Positions 6,390 to 13,492 of a stretch of DNA of 13,492 nucleotides are shown here, piece by piece. The DNA is taken from assembly GCA_016200955.1 (NCBI GenBank), contig JACQDU010000020.1, positions 1 to 13,492 on the forward strand, read 5' to 3'. The position numbers were made by a program, and so were the translations under genes. The notes under the pieces were generated by a model. It did no database searches. It was not told the DNA's origin and was given only the letters and a program-made list of their open reading frames with translations. Position 1 is the first letter of the stretch. Each line of letters starts with the position of its first letter. The DNA is from a bacterium (GTDB taxonomy: Bacteria > Planctomycetota > J058 > JACQDU01).

Positions 6390-7418
6390 ATGCCGATCGA
6401 GGTCCTCAAGTGCCCGAGCTGCGCGGCCCCCGTTCCGCCCGAGGCGAGAGGCCTCGTCGCGTGCTCCTACTGCGGCTCGACGCTCTCGGGAATGCCGGAG
6501 AGCACGCCCGGCCCCGGAGCGGACGTGCCCGACCTCGCGGCCGAGCGCTGGAACGACCGCGGCCTCCCGCGAGTCGGGGTCGCGGGGCGCCTCTACGTGC
6601 TCCTGGGAAAGCTGGGAGAAGGCGACGGCTCGGACGTCTTCCTCGCCCGGCGCGACGCTCTCCTCACGGAGATGGTCGTGCTCAAGGTGGCGCGCGCTCT
6701 CGCGGACCAGGACCTCCTCGACCGCGAGTGGAGCGCGCTCGAGGCGCTCTCGCGGAGCGAGGCCAAGGGCTCGGACTACTTCTCGGGGCTCCTTCCCCAG
6801 AGAGTCGGACACGGGCCTCTCGCGAGGGCGGACGGCCTCGCGAGGAAAGCCTCCGTCTTCCGCTGGAGGAGCGGCTTCCAGCACACGCTCGAGGACGTGC
6901 GCGCGGCCTTTCCCGATGGCGTGGACCCGCGCACGGCCGTCTGGATGTGGAAGCGCGTGCTCGAGCTCCTGGGCTGGGTCCACGCGAGCGGGTGGGCTCA
7001 CGGGGCCGTCTTGCCTCGGCACGTCCTCGTCCACCCGCGCGATCACGGGATCGTCCTCTGCGGCTGGTCGAGCGCCGCGCGGGCCGATGCGCGCGAGCCC
7101 GTCGCCGCCCTGAGCGCGCGCGCACGGCCCTTCTACACGGACGAGCTCTGGGCGGGCGCTCCGCCGTCGCGTGCCGGCGATATCGCCATGAGCGCGCGCT
7201 CCATGATCCACGTCATGGGAGGAGATCCCGTGCGCGGGACGCTCCCGCTCGCGGTGCCCGAGCCTCTGGGAGTCCTCCTCGCGACGTGCGCGGACCCGAG
7301 CGAGCCCCGGAGCGTGATCGACGACACCTGGGAGCTCCTCGAGCGCGTCGCCGCAGCCGCGCGCGCGGCGTTCGGGGAGCCGAAGTTCCAGGCCTTCAAG
7401 ATGCCCGGCTGGGCCTGA
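6390..7418 (+). CDS. Zinc-ribbon pseudokinase
   Basis: This 342-residue protein has an N-terminal zinc ribbon: C8-P-S-C11 and C25-S-Y-C28 form two C-x-x-C knuckles. From about residue 66 it follows a Ser/Thr kinase fold: L-G-K-L-G-E-G-D-G-S-D-V-F-L-A is the glycine loop and V-V-L-K99-V holds the ATP-binding Lys. The catalytic loop reads V-H-A-S-G-W-A-H-G-A-V-L-P-R-H-V-L-V at about 197-214, where HRD has become HGA and the magnesium-binding Asn is His. The DFG position reads C-G-W (224-226). Loss of both aspartates predicts no phosphotransfer, so it is a pseudokinase that may still bind ATP. The frame is open far upstream, but only ATG 6390 gives the zinc ribbon and does not overlap the regulator gene. 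It lies 32 bases after the sigma-54 regulator and 26 before the VWA gene. A scaffold or regulatory role is inferred. Confidence 0.87.
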   Translation: MPIEVLKCPSCAAPVPPEARGLVACSYCGSTLSGMPESTPGPGADVPDLAAERWNDRGLPRVGVAGRLYVLLGKLGEGDGSDVFLARRDALLTEMVVLKVARALADQDLLDREWSALEALSRSEAKGSDYFSGLLPQRVGHGPLARADGLARKASVFRWRSGFQHTLEDVRAAFPDGVDPRTAVWMWKRVLELLGWVHASGWAHGAVLPRHVLVHPRDHGIVLCGWSSAARADAREPVAALSARARPFYTDELWAGAPPSRAGDIAMSARSMIHVMGGDPVRGTLPLAVPEPLGVLLATCADPSEPRSVIDDTWELLERVAAAARAAFGEPKFQAFKMPGWA

Positions 7419-7444
7419 TCGACGGGCCGAGACGAGGAGGGACC

Positions 7445-8419
7445 ATGGGCTACGGCAGCTACAGCCACGAGGCGCACCAGGCGATCACGCAGGGCCGCCA
7501 GCACGTCCCGCGCGAGCAAGTCTTCAAGCAGACGGCCTGCCACCCCCTCATGAACCCGCACGGCGTCAAGCTCCGCGAGAGCCGCGACAGCCCGACTCAC
7601 CCGAACTCCGTGAGCGTCGCCTTCGCGCTCGACGTGACGGGCTCCATGGGGAAGATCCCGGACCTCCTCGCGCGGAAGGAGCTCCCGACGTTCATGAAGA
7701 CGCTCATGGACGGAGGAGTCCCGGACCCGCAGGTCCTGTTCGTCGCGATCGGAGACGCTTACTCCGACAAGGCTCCCCTCCAGGTCGGGCAGTTCGAGTC
7801 GGCGGAGCGGGAGATGGACCAGTGGCTCACGCTCATGTTCCTGGAAGGAGGCGGCGGCGGGCAAGGGAAGGAGTCCTACGAGCTCGGCCTCTACTTCCTC
7901 GCGCGGCACACGGCGATCGACTGCGTCGACAAGCGGAAGAAGCGCGGATTTCTTTTCATGACGGGCGACGAGAATCCGTACCCCTCGGTCTCGGCCGCCC
8001 AGGTGAGGAGCCTCGTGGGAGACGACCTCGCCGCGGACGTCCCCATGAAGCAGATCGTCCGCGAGGTCGAGCGCCTCTACGAGCCTTTCTTCCTGATCCC
8101 CGACCAGAAGCGCCGCGCCCAGTGCGAGCGAGCCTGGCGCGACCTCCTCGGCGACCACGTGATCTGTATGGACGACGCGGAGGAGACGTGCGACGTCGCC
8201 GCCGGGCTCGTCGAGATCTCGGTGGGAGCCGTGAAGGATCTGGACGAGCTCGCGGCTCGCCTGAGAAAGAAGGGCGCTTCCAACGGGCGCGTGGGCGCGG
8301 TCGTCCGCGCGCTCACGCCTTACGCGGCGGCGCTCAGGCGAGACGGCACGCCGAAGCCGGGCCTCGGGCCGCCGGACCTGCCTTCGGGAGATGGCCCGAG
8401 CGGTCACAAGAGGCCTTAG
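7445..8419 (+). CDS. VWA (von Willebrand factor A) domain protein
   Basis: A 324-residue protein with a VWA fold at about 54-265. The metal-ion-dependent adhesion site is present as D63-V-T65-G-S67-M in a hydrophobic strand (S-V-S-V-A-F-A-L-D-V-T-G-S-M); Thr replaces the first Ser, as in many bacterial VWA proteins. Later landmarks are F-V-A-I-G-D-A-Y-S-D, a Gly run (G-G-G-G-G-Q-G-K-E-S-Y-E-L-G-L), and F-L-F-M-T-G-D-E-N-P-Y-P, whose Asp may complete the site. There is no signal peptide or membrane helix, so it is cytoplasmic. The C-terminus is Pro/Gly-rich. ATG 7445 is preceded by GAGGAGG at 7434-7440. The PurA-like gene starts 3 bases after its stop. VWA proteins beside kinase-type proteins occur in TerY-P triads (VWA, PP2C phosphatase, kinase), but no PP2C is present here, so that comparison is only suggestive. 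Confidence 0.9.
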   Translation: MGYGSYSHEAHQAITQGRQHVPREQVFKQTACHPLMNPHGVKLRESRDSPTHPNSVSVAFALDVTGSMGKIPDLLARKELPTFMKTLMDGGVPDPQVLFVAIGDAYSDKAPLQVGQFESAEREMDQWLTLMFLEGGGGGQGKESYELGLYFLARHTAIDCVDKRKKRGFLFMTGDENPYPSVSAAQVRSLVGDDLAADVPMKQIVREVERLYEPFFLIPDQKRRAQCERAWRDLLGDHVICMDDAEETCDVAAGLVEISVGAVKDLDELAARLRKKGASNGRVGAVVRALTPYAAALRRDGTPKPGLGPPDLPSGDGPSGHKRP

Positions 8420-8422
8420 CGG

Positions 8423-9829
8423 GTGAGGCGCGCCGTCGTCTTGGTGGACCTGGGCTTCGGCGACGCGGGCAAGGGAACGGTCGTGGACTTCCTCGTCCGC
8501 CGCCACGAGGCGCGCGCGGTCGTCCGCTTCAACGGAGGAGCGCAGGCGGGCCACAACGTCGTCTTGCCCGACGGGAGGCACCACACGTTCTCCCAGATCG
8601 GGGCGGGAGGCTTCGTCCCGGGAGTGCGCACGCTCCTGAGCCGTTTCTTCGTCCTCCACCCGACCGCTCTCCTCGTCGAGGCGAGGCACCTCGCGGCGAA
8701 GGGCGTTCCCGATCCCCTCGCGCTCGTGCGGGCGAGCGAGCGGGCGCTCGTCGTGACGCCTTACCACCAGGCCGCAGCGAGGCTGCGGGAGCTCTCGCGC
8801 GGGGCGAGCCGTCACGGGAGCTGCGGCGTCGGCACGGGAGAGGCCGTCTCCGACTCGCTGGGCTTCCCCGAAGACGCGGTCCGCGCGGGAGACCTCGGCG
8901 ATCGGCGAGCTCTCGCGACGAAGCTCGAGCGCACGCGCGAGCGCAAGCTCGCCGAGCTCTCTCTCGTCCTCGACGACCTCGCGGGAGACCCTCTCGCGGC
9001 GCCCGAGCGGCGCGCCCTCGAGGACCGCGAGATCGCCGGAGCATGGACCCTCGCCGTCCGCGAGATTCACTCGCGCGTCGTCGCGCCGGAGCCGGAGATC
9101 GGCTCCTTGCTCGCGCGCGAGGGAACCGTCGTCTTCGAGGGAGCTCACGGCACGCTTCTGGACGAGTGGCGCGGCTTCCATCCCTTCACCACCTGGAGCA
9201 CCTGCACGTCCGAGAACGCGCTCGCGCTCCTCACGGAGAACGACCTCTCGGGCGAGATCCACCGGATCGGCGTCCTGAGGACGTATGCGACCCGCCACGG
9301 CCCCGGGCCTTTTCCGAGCGAGTCGAGCGAGCTCGCGAGCGCGTTCGCCGAGCCGCACAACCCGAGCGGGACGTGGCAAGGAGCGTTCCGCGTGGGTTGG
9401 CCGGACCTCGTCCTCGCGCGCTACGCGCTCGCCGCGAACGGGGGCGTGGACGGTCTCGCGCTCACGCATGAAGACGCTCTCGAGCGCGTGAGCGAGTGGC
9501 GCGCCTGCGCGTCCTATCGCGCGCGGGAGATCGACGAGAGACTGTTCGAGAGCTCGCCTGACTCGCCCGGCGCCATCTCGGGAATCCGGCTCGGCGCGAG
9601 CGGAAACCTCGCGCGCCAGGAGGCGCTCGCGCGGGCGCTCTCGTCGGTCGAACCCGCCTTCGTCCCGCTCCCGCTCGCCCGCGAGAGGGGCGAGCGCGCG
9701 AGGAGCTACCGCGAGTGGCTCTCGTCGTCTCTCGGGCTCCCGGTGTGGCTCGCCTCGAACGGACCGACCGCCGCGGACAAGGTCTGGCTCGGCCCCGCTC
9801 GCGTGACCGGCGGAGCGGCCTTCGTGTAG
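8423..9829 (+). CDS. Divergent adenylosuccinate synthetase (PurA) paralogue
   Basis: This 468-residue protein is homologous along its length to PurA, which makes adenylosuccinate from IMP, aspartate and GTP. The GTP/IMP loop reads D-L-G-F-G-D14-A-G-K-G-T (usual G-D-E-G-K-G-K): the catalytic Asp is kept, but Glu is Ala and the last Lys is Thr. The catalytic His is kept at H44 in A-Q-A-G-H-N. F-E-G-A-H-G-T-L-L-D at 238-247, T-Y-A-T-R-H-G-P-G-P-F-P at 287-298 and S-N-G-P at 445-448 match PurA landmarks. The Arg-rich aspartate-binding loop (usually T-G-R-R-R-R-T-G-W) is reduced to G-T-W-Q-G-A-F-R-V-G-W (316-326), and the T-T-G-R-G-I-G-P-A-Y segment is C-G-V-G-T-G-E-A-V-S. The aspartate substrate may thus differ or be lost. 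The start is GTG 8423, three bases after the VWA stop, so the two are coupled. This is unlikely to be the housekeeping purA; a nucleotide-related role in the module is inferred. Confidence 0.85.
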   Translation: MRRAVVLVDLGFGDAGKGTVVDFLVRRHEARAVVRFNGGAQAGHNVVLPDGRHHTFSQIGAGGFVPGVRTLLSRFFVLHPTALLVEARHLAAKGVPDPLALVRASERALVVTPYHQAAARLRELSRGASRHGSCGVGTGEAVSDSLGFPEDAVRAGDLGDRRALATKLERTRERKLAELSLVLDDLAGDPLAAPERRALEDREIAGAWTLAVREIHSRVVAPEPEIGSLLAREGTVVFEGAHGTLLDEWRGFHPFTTWSTCTSENALALLTENDLSGEIHRIGVLRTYATRHGPGPFPSESSELASAFAEPHNPSGTWQGAFRVGWPDLVLARYALAANGGVDGLALTHEDALERVSEWRACASYRAREIDERLFESSPDSPGAISGIRLGASGNLARQEALARALSSVEPAFVPLPLARERGERARSYREWLSSSLGLPVWLASNGPTAADKVWLGPARVTGGAAFV

Positions 9830-9865
9830 CATTCCCGCGCGGACACGCGCCGCTCCTCGCCCGCC

Positions 9866-10780
9866 ATGTCCCTGCGCTACGGCCGTTACTTCGTCTCGTT
9901 GCCTCGCCCTCTCCCTCCCGAGCTGCGAGCGGCGCTCGGAGAGGAGGACTACGCGATCGACGAGGAGAAGGGCCTGGCCGAGCGCCGCGAGGACGACGAC
10001 TGCGATGGCGATCCCGCGACGCACTGGGAGTGGGCCGAGCTGTTCGCTCACGCTTACTACGTGGGCGTGGACTCCTTGCGGCCCGACATGAGCCTCGACG
10101 TCCAGCGCGACGCGAGCGTCTACCGGGCTCGCGGGCTCCTCGAGGTGATCGCGAACGGCCTCCCGGCGAGGGAGGGAGAGCGCCTTGGTCGCGCGCTCGT
10201 CGAGCTCGTGGGAGACCGCGAGCGCCCCGGGCACGTGCGCCTGCACGCGCGCGAGGCGCTCGAGCCGCTCGGAGCGAGCGCGAATCGGGACGCGGACGGC
10301 CTTCTCCTCCTCGCGCTCGCGGATCCCACCGAGGACGCGTGGCTCCGCGAGGAGGCGCACCTCCTGCTCGCGCGCCGCTACCCGGCGTCTCTGTGCTCGC
10401 TCCCAGGCGAGGGGTCTCCTCACGCGGCATCCGATCCCTCCGGTCGAGGCGCTGTTCATGGTCTGGTACGACCGGCCCGCGAGCGGCGAGCGAGGCCTGC
10501 TCTCCTACGGCAACCGCACGGCGGACGTGACCTTCCCCGACGACTTGCTCGAACATCTCCGGGAGCCCGCGCAAGACGTGACGCGCGCATGCGCGGCGGC
10601 CGTGCTCCCGCCGCTCGTCGCCGCCCGGCTCCCCGAGCACGCGAGGACGATCGCCGGCGCTCTCGAGAAGTGCGAGGGGCTCGCGCTCGAGCACCGGGCC
10701 TCGATCGTCCCGGGCCACGAGGAGCGTTTCTCCCTCGCGGAGGAGGCGTCGAAGGCCGGGAGATCCTGGGCCGGAGCTGA
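9866..10780 (+). CDS. Unrecognised protein; coding frame appears to shift twice
   Basis: The frame from ATG 9866 is convincing at the start (MSLRYGRYFVSLPRPLPPEL) up to about residue 175 (A-H-L-L-L-A-R-R-Y-P-A). It shows an acidic stretch (E-D-D-D-C-D-G-D) and Leu/Ala-rich helices that could be HEAT-like. After a GGGG run at 10411-10414 this frame turns into Arg/Pro/Gly low-complexity translation. The +1 frame becomes strongly coding at the same point (F-M-V-W-Y-D-R-P-A-S-G-E-R-G, then V-T-F-P-D-D-L-L-E-H-L) until about 10750. The original frame then again gives sensible codons to its TGA at 10778-10780 (G-R-E-I-L-G-R-S). Two compensating single-base changes would restore one protein of about 304 residues. 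This may be sequencing error, a decaying gene, or two overlapping genes (the second from ATG 10458). No family is recognised. It follows the PurA-like gene after 36 bases without a clear ribosome-binding site. Confidence 0.55.
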   Translation: MSLRYGRYFVSLPRPLPPELRAALGEEDYAIDEEKGLAERREDDDCDGDPATHWEWAELFAHAYYVGVDSLRPDMSLDVQRDASVYRARGLLEVIANGLPAREGERLGRALVELVGDRERPGHVRLHAREALEPLGASANRDADGLLLLALADPTEDAWLREEAHLLLARRYPASLCSLPGEGSPHAASDPSGRGAVHGLVRPARERRARPALLRQPHGGRDLPRRLARTSPGARARRDARMRGGRAPAARRRPAPRAREDDRRRSREVRGARARAPGLDRPGPRGAFLPRGGGVEGREILGRS

Positions 10781-10816
10781 GGCGGCGCACCGGCAGCGTC
10801 ACGGCGGGAGCCGCCT
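10780..10816. terminator. Weak candidate hairpin between convergent genes
   Basis: AGGCGGC at 10780-10786 pairs with GCCGCCT at 10810-10816 across a 23-base loop that is itself GC-rich. It sits exactly between the stops of the converging genes, overlapping both. No T-run follows on either strand, so it lacks the classical intrinsic-terminator form. Confidence 0.25.
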
Positions 10817-11099
10817 ATCGAGTCTTCCTTCGAACGTGGGCCACGAGGTGCAGCACGAGCCCGAGCCCGACGAATATGGGCGTTCCGACGAATCCCACCA
10901 TCAGCAGTATCAGGCACCGAAGATCCGGGCCGAAGGTGTTTCCCTCCTGCGGGACGATGAGAGCGAGGCCGAACGAGGCGGCGCAGGCGAGCGCCGCGAG
11001 AAGGCAGATCTTCGAGAGGCGCGCGAGCCGGGCGACCGCAGCCGGAGACCACCACCGTTCGGGCGGTTCACCGTCGCTTCTCTCGTCCGATTCCGCCAT
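10815..11099 (-). CDS. Small membrane protein with two transmembrane helices
   Basis: A 94-residue protein. Residues 1-28 are acidic then mixed (MAESDERSDGEPPERWW), residues about 29-50 form one hydrophobic helix (I-C-L-L-A-A-L-A-C-A-A-S-F-G-L-A-L-I-V), and residues about 61-88 form a second (C-L-I-L-L-M-V-G-F-V-G-T-P-I-F-V-G-L-G-L-V-L-H-L-V). The basic end, V-R-R-K-T-R, would favour a cytoplasmic C-terminus, so both ends are probably cytoplasmic with a short loop outside. The ATG lies 9 bases after the stop of the large upstream gene on the same strand, and a GAGG overlapping that stop can serve as ribosome-binding site, so the two are likely cotranscribed. The family is not recognised. It might anchor or accompany the large solenoid protein; this is inferred from position only. 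Confidence 0.75.
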   Translation of the reverse strand: MAESDERSDGEPPERWWSPAAVARLARLSKICLLAALACAASFGLALIVPQEGNTFGPDLRCLILLMVGFVGTPIFVGLGLVLHLVAHVRRKTR

Positions 11100-11108
11100 G
11101 GCCGGTTT

Positions 11109-13492
11109 CTACCTCTTCTTCCGCACGAGCCCGCTCGCCGGATCGACGACGAGGCCCTCGACGTCGGGAGGAGTGCGCAGGAGAGACCACTCGCCCGTCA
11201 CGTGGTCCATGCTGATCTCGTCGGGCGGAGTCCCCATGGGCTCTCCGTCCTTCCCGACGCGCACGATCGAGTAGCCGGAGCAAAGCGCCTCCGACGCGAG
11301 CTTGAGCTCTCCCTTGTAAGGGACGATGCTCTCCTTCGTGACCACGACGGCGTTCACGTACTTCCCGTCTTTCACGACGATCGTTCCTCGCCGGAACGGA
11401 TTCATGCGCACGTAGAGCCGCTCGGGACCGTCGAGGAAGACGAGGAGGTGGTACTGCGTCCGGTTCTCGACGCAGAGGACGGAGAGGCCTGAGAGCCCGG
11501 ACGGGAGCTTCCGGCTCGGCGCCTTGAGCGGCTGGGCCTTCGTCTTCGCGATGATCTCGAGGCCCTTCGCCATGGCCTCGTCGCGAGCGGTCTTGCCCGC
11601 GGGGTCGTCCGGCAGCACGTCGGCGAGGAGGCTGAGGAGGAAGACGCGCGTGATCGGCGAGCTCTGCGCGAAGCTCTCGGCCGTCTTCTCGAGGATCTCC
11701 TTGAGCTCTTTCCGGAACGGGTCCTCGGCGCCGGGCGAGCCGACCTCGGCCACGTAGAACGCGAGGAGGTCGTTGAGCGCGCTCACGTCCTGGTGCCGCT
11801 CGTGCATGCGGCGGATTCCGTCCTTGAGGCCCGTGATGATGCGCTCGAATGCATCGGTCCCGCGCTGCCGCCGCAGGAGCCGGCGCAGGATGTCGAGCCC
11901 GCGCTCGCGGTGGAAGTCCATCTGCTGGCGGTCGACCGCGGTCTGGGGCGCGGCGAGCTCGAGCGCCAGCTCGATGAGCCGCTCCTGGATCGGCTCCGCT
12001 TCGGGCAAGACGACCTCGCCCGAGCGCGCGAGCGCGAGGAGCGCGTCGAGGCGCTTCTTGGTCCGCTCGACGACGGCCGGAGAGACCTTCGCCCACGGGT
12101 CGGCTCCCGGCCGCTTCGCCCTCGCCTCGAGCAGCAAGGGCGCCGTCTCGTGCATGGCCGCGTGGAGCATGGGCTCGCCTCGATCGAACATGTCGTTCTC
12201 GAGGAGGTGCCGGCCGTACTCGGCCTGCACCACGAGGAGGATCGCGAGGGCCTCGAACCGGATCTCCTCCTTGCCGCGCCCCGCGACGATCGAGCGGAGG
12301 TCCTTCTCCGCGCGCTCGAAGGCACGGAAGTCGACGTTCCGGATGGCCTGGTCCGCGAGCGCACGGAGCGAGACGAACGCCGCCCGCTCCTCCTTCTCGT
12401 CGAGGCCGCTCGCCTGCGCGCCGCCGCTCGCCTTGGCCGCCGCGTAGAAGCGCGAGGCGATGTCCCCGTGGCGGCGCTTCGTGTAGGAGTCGCCGAGAGC
12501 GACGAGCTCGGCCGGCGTCCACTGTTCGAGCATCGCCTTCCTCAGCTCGGCCTCGGGAGCGATGTCGCCCCACAGCTCGACGACGTGCGTGAGACGGTTA
12601 GCCGCCTCCTGCTTGTTGCCCGCGGCCCTCGCCTTCGAGAAGAGAGACAGCCAGAGCTCCGTGCACTGGCGGCAGCGCCAGGTCTCGTCCACCCTGCGCG
12701 CTCGCTCGAGCTCGTCGAGGACCTTCTCGGCGCCCGCGGCGTCGCCGGCCGCGAACCGCGCGCGCCACTCCCTCCCGCCTTTGATCTGCGCGAGGCCCTG
12801 GACGATCTCCTTCCCCGAGGTGGCTGCGCTCGCCTCGAGCGTCGAGATGAGCTGCTCCGCGGCCCATGCCTCGAGGCGCTTCACGCGTTCCTCGAGGTAT
12901 TCGCGGAACGGCGGGAGCTCGAGCCGGACGTTCCTCGACCGCTGGACATCGACCGCGCGGTCGAACAGCGAGTCGGCGCCCGCGAAGTCGCCTCGCGAAG
13001 CGGCTTCCTTCCATCGCTCGACGAGCTGAGAGAAGAGCTCCTTCTCGAGAGCGTTCCAGTCGTCCTTGTGGGGGTTGTCGGGCAAGGAAGCCACGAAGGC
13101 GTCCGCGGCCTCGAAGTCGCCCGCGGCGCTCGCGCGACGCCAGCGCTTGAGGACGAGCGCCTGCTTCGTCTCCGAGACGGCGTAGTAGTCGCGCCACTTC
13201 GGGTCGTCGTCGATCTGCCGCTGGAGCCGCTCCGCGAGCTCGAGGTCGTCTTTCTTGACCGCGAGCGCGAACGCTCGCATGCGATCGCGGCCCCACTCCT
13301 CGCGGATCTGCTTCGTGTCACGGGAGTCGGGGAATCTCTTGTCGAGCTCGTCGTGAGCGGCCTCGGCCGCCGCGAAGTCGTCGGCCTTCTTTCCCTTCCA
13401 GTAGACCTGCGCGATGGCCCGCGGCTCCCACTCGGCGAGAGCGGCCCTGTCCTCGGGCTTCCCAGAGGCCGCGATCTTCTTGCATGCCGCGA
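11109..13492 (-). CDS. Large alpha-solenoid protein with C-terminal beta domain (N-terminus outside window)
   Basis: At least 793 residues are visible, and the frame stays open to the window edge. The Met at 13278-13280 is internal, since the 70 codons before it have the same composition and continue the repeat pattern. The first third is built of helical repeats about 45 residues apart with a loose signature W/A-x-x-A-x-x-x-G-D-F-x-x-A: W-K-G-K-K-A-D-D-F-A-A-A-E (near 13,390), A-V-K-K-D-D-L-E-L-A-E (13,250), R-R-A-S-A-A-G-D-F-E-A-A-D (13,125), K-E-A-A-S-R-G-D-F-A-G-A-D (12,990) and a variant near 12,750. This is TPR-like. A C-R-Q-C motif lies near 12,670. Further Leu/Ala/Glu-rich helices follow. 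The last about 130 residues (below 11,500) are beta-rich with no catalytic motif (L-S-V-L-C-V-E-N-R-T-Q-Y ... G-T-I-V-V-K-D-G-K-Y). No transmembrane helix is visible. Probably a scaffold; the family was not identified. Confidence 0.82.
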   Translation of the reverse strand, partial: AACKKIAASGKPEDRAALAEWEPRAIAQVYWKGKKADDFAAAEAAHDELDKRFPDSRDTKQIREEWGRDRMRAFALAVKKDDLELAERLQRQIDDDPKWRDYYAVSETKQALVLKRWRRASAAGDFEAADAFVASLPDNPHKDDWNALEKELFSQLVERWKEAASRGDFAGADSLFDRAVDVQRSRNVRLELPPFREYLEERVKRLEAWAAEQLISTLEASAATSGKEIVQGLAQIKGGREWRARFAAGDAAGAEKVLDELERARRVDETWRCRQCTELWLSLFSKARAAGNKQEAANRLTHVVELWGDIAPEAELRKAMLEQWTPAELVALGDSYTKRRHGDIASRFYAAAKASGGAQASGLDEKEERAAFVSLRALADQAIRNVDFRAFERAEKDLRSIVAGRGKEEIRFEALAILLVVQAEYGRHLLENDMFDRGEPMLHAAMHETAPLLLEARAKRPGADPWAKVSPAVVERTKKRLDALLALARSGEVVLPEAEPIQERLIELALELAAPQTAVDRQQMDFHRERGLDILRRLLRRQRGTDAFERIITGLKDGIRRMHERHQDVSALNDLLAFYVAEVGSPGAEDPFRKELKEILEKTAESFAQSSPITRVFLLSLLADVLPDDPAGKTARDEAMAKGLEIIAKTKAQPLKAPSRKLPSGLSGLSVLCVENRTQYHLLVFLDGPERLYVRMNPFRRGTIVVKDGKYVNAVVVTKESIVPYKGELKLASEALCSGYSIVRVGKDGEPMGTPPDEISMDHVTGEWSLLRTPPDVEGLVVDPASGLVRKKR

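Noticed and set aside
8423..9829. Identification of the PurA paralogue as phage-type PurZ (aminoadenine pathway)
   Set aside because: PurZ proteins have lost the catalytic Asp of the first loop; here Asp14 is retained, and no other Z-genome genes are present.
7133..10459. 1108-residue minus-strand open frame opposite the VWA and PurA-like genes
   Set aside because: Same reason: no domain, biased composition, and opposite two well-supported genes.
13278..13280. Met codon as the start of the large minus-strand protein
   Set aside because: Seventy further codons without a stop, with the same helical repeat pattern, lie upstream to the window edge, so the real start is outside.
1..13492. CRISPR array, tRNA, rRNA, insertion sequence or integrase
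   Set aside because: No regularly spaced direct repeats, no tRNA-like cloverleaf recognised, no rRNA sequence and no transposase or integrase motif were seen on either strand.

Overview
The window is high-GC (by eye well above 65%), densely coding DNA with GC-rich third codon positions. It suggests a large-genome bacterium with elaborate Ser/Thr phospho-signalling, most likely Planctomycetota or Myxococcota. The style of the Hanks kinase fragment and the mix of FHA, sigma-54 regulator, pseudokinase and VWA genes fit either phylum. This is an inference; there is no rRNA or other lineage marker here.

Layout, left to right. (1) 1-349: the C-terminal end of a Ser/Thr protein kinase. (2) 350-1071: about 720 bases with no gene. 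It holds a 14-bp inverted repeat about 180 bp apart, a 16-bp perfect palindrome, a degenerate heptamer tandem repeat and a few small dyads upstream of the next gene. (3) 1072-3513: a contractile-injection 'spike cassette'. It comprises a short gp5/VgrG-like baseplate spike protein without the hub domain, a PAAR tip protein, and two paralogous proteins of unknown family on either side of the PAAR gene; these carry a tail-fibre-like sequence pattern. (4) 3571-6357: an FHA-GAF protein with a degenerate histidine-kinase ATPase domain, followed by a sigma-54-dependent NtrC-type response regulator. (5) 6390-9829: a zinc-ribbon pseudokinase, a VWA (MIDAS) protein and a divergent adenylosuccinate-synthetase (PurA) paralogue, closely packed (3 nt between the last two). 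(6) 9866-10780: an unrecognised gene whose coding frame appears to shift twice. (7) On the minus strand, convergent: a large alpha-solenoid protein with a C-terminal beta domain, running off the right edge, and directly downstream of it a small two-helix membrane protein.

How the genes may work together: the plus-strand run from 1072 to 9829 has short intergenic gaps and could be one or two operons. It combines an injection-system spike with signalling parts (kinase, FHA, pseudokinase) of the kind known to control type VI secretion post-translationally, plus a sigma-54 activator. No sheath, tube, baseplate wedge, membrane complex or recognisable toxin lies in the window, so the assignment to T6SS, eCIS or phage-like system stays open. 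The most unusual parts are the paralogue pair around PAAR, the FHA/pseudo-histidine-kinase next to an intact regulator, and the pseudokinase-VWA-PurA-like trio.
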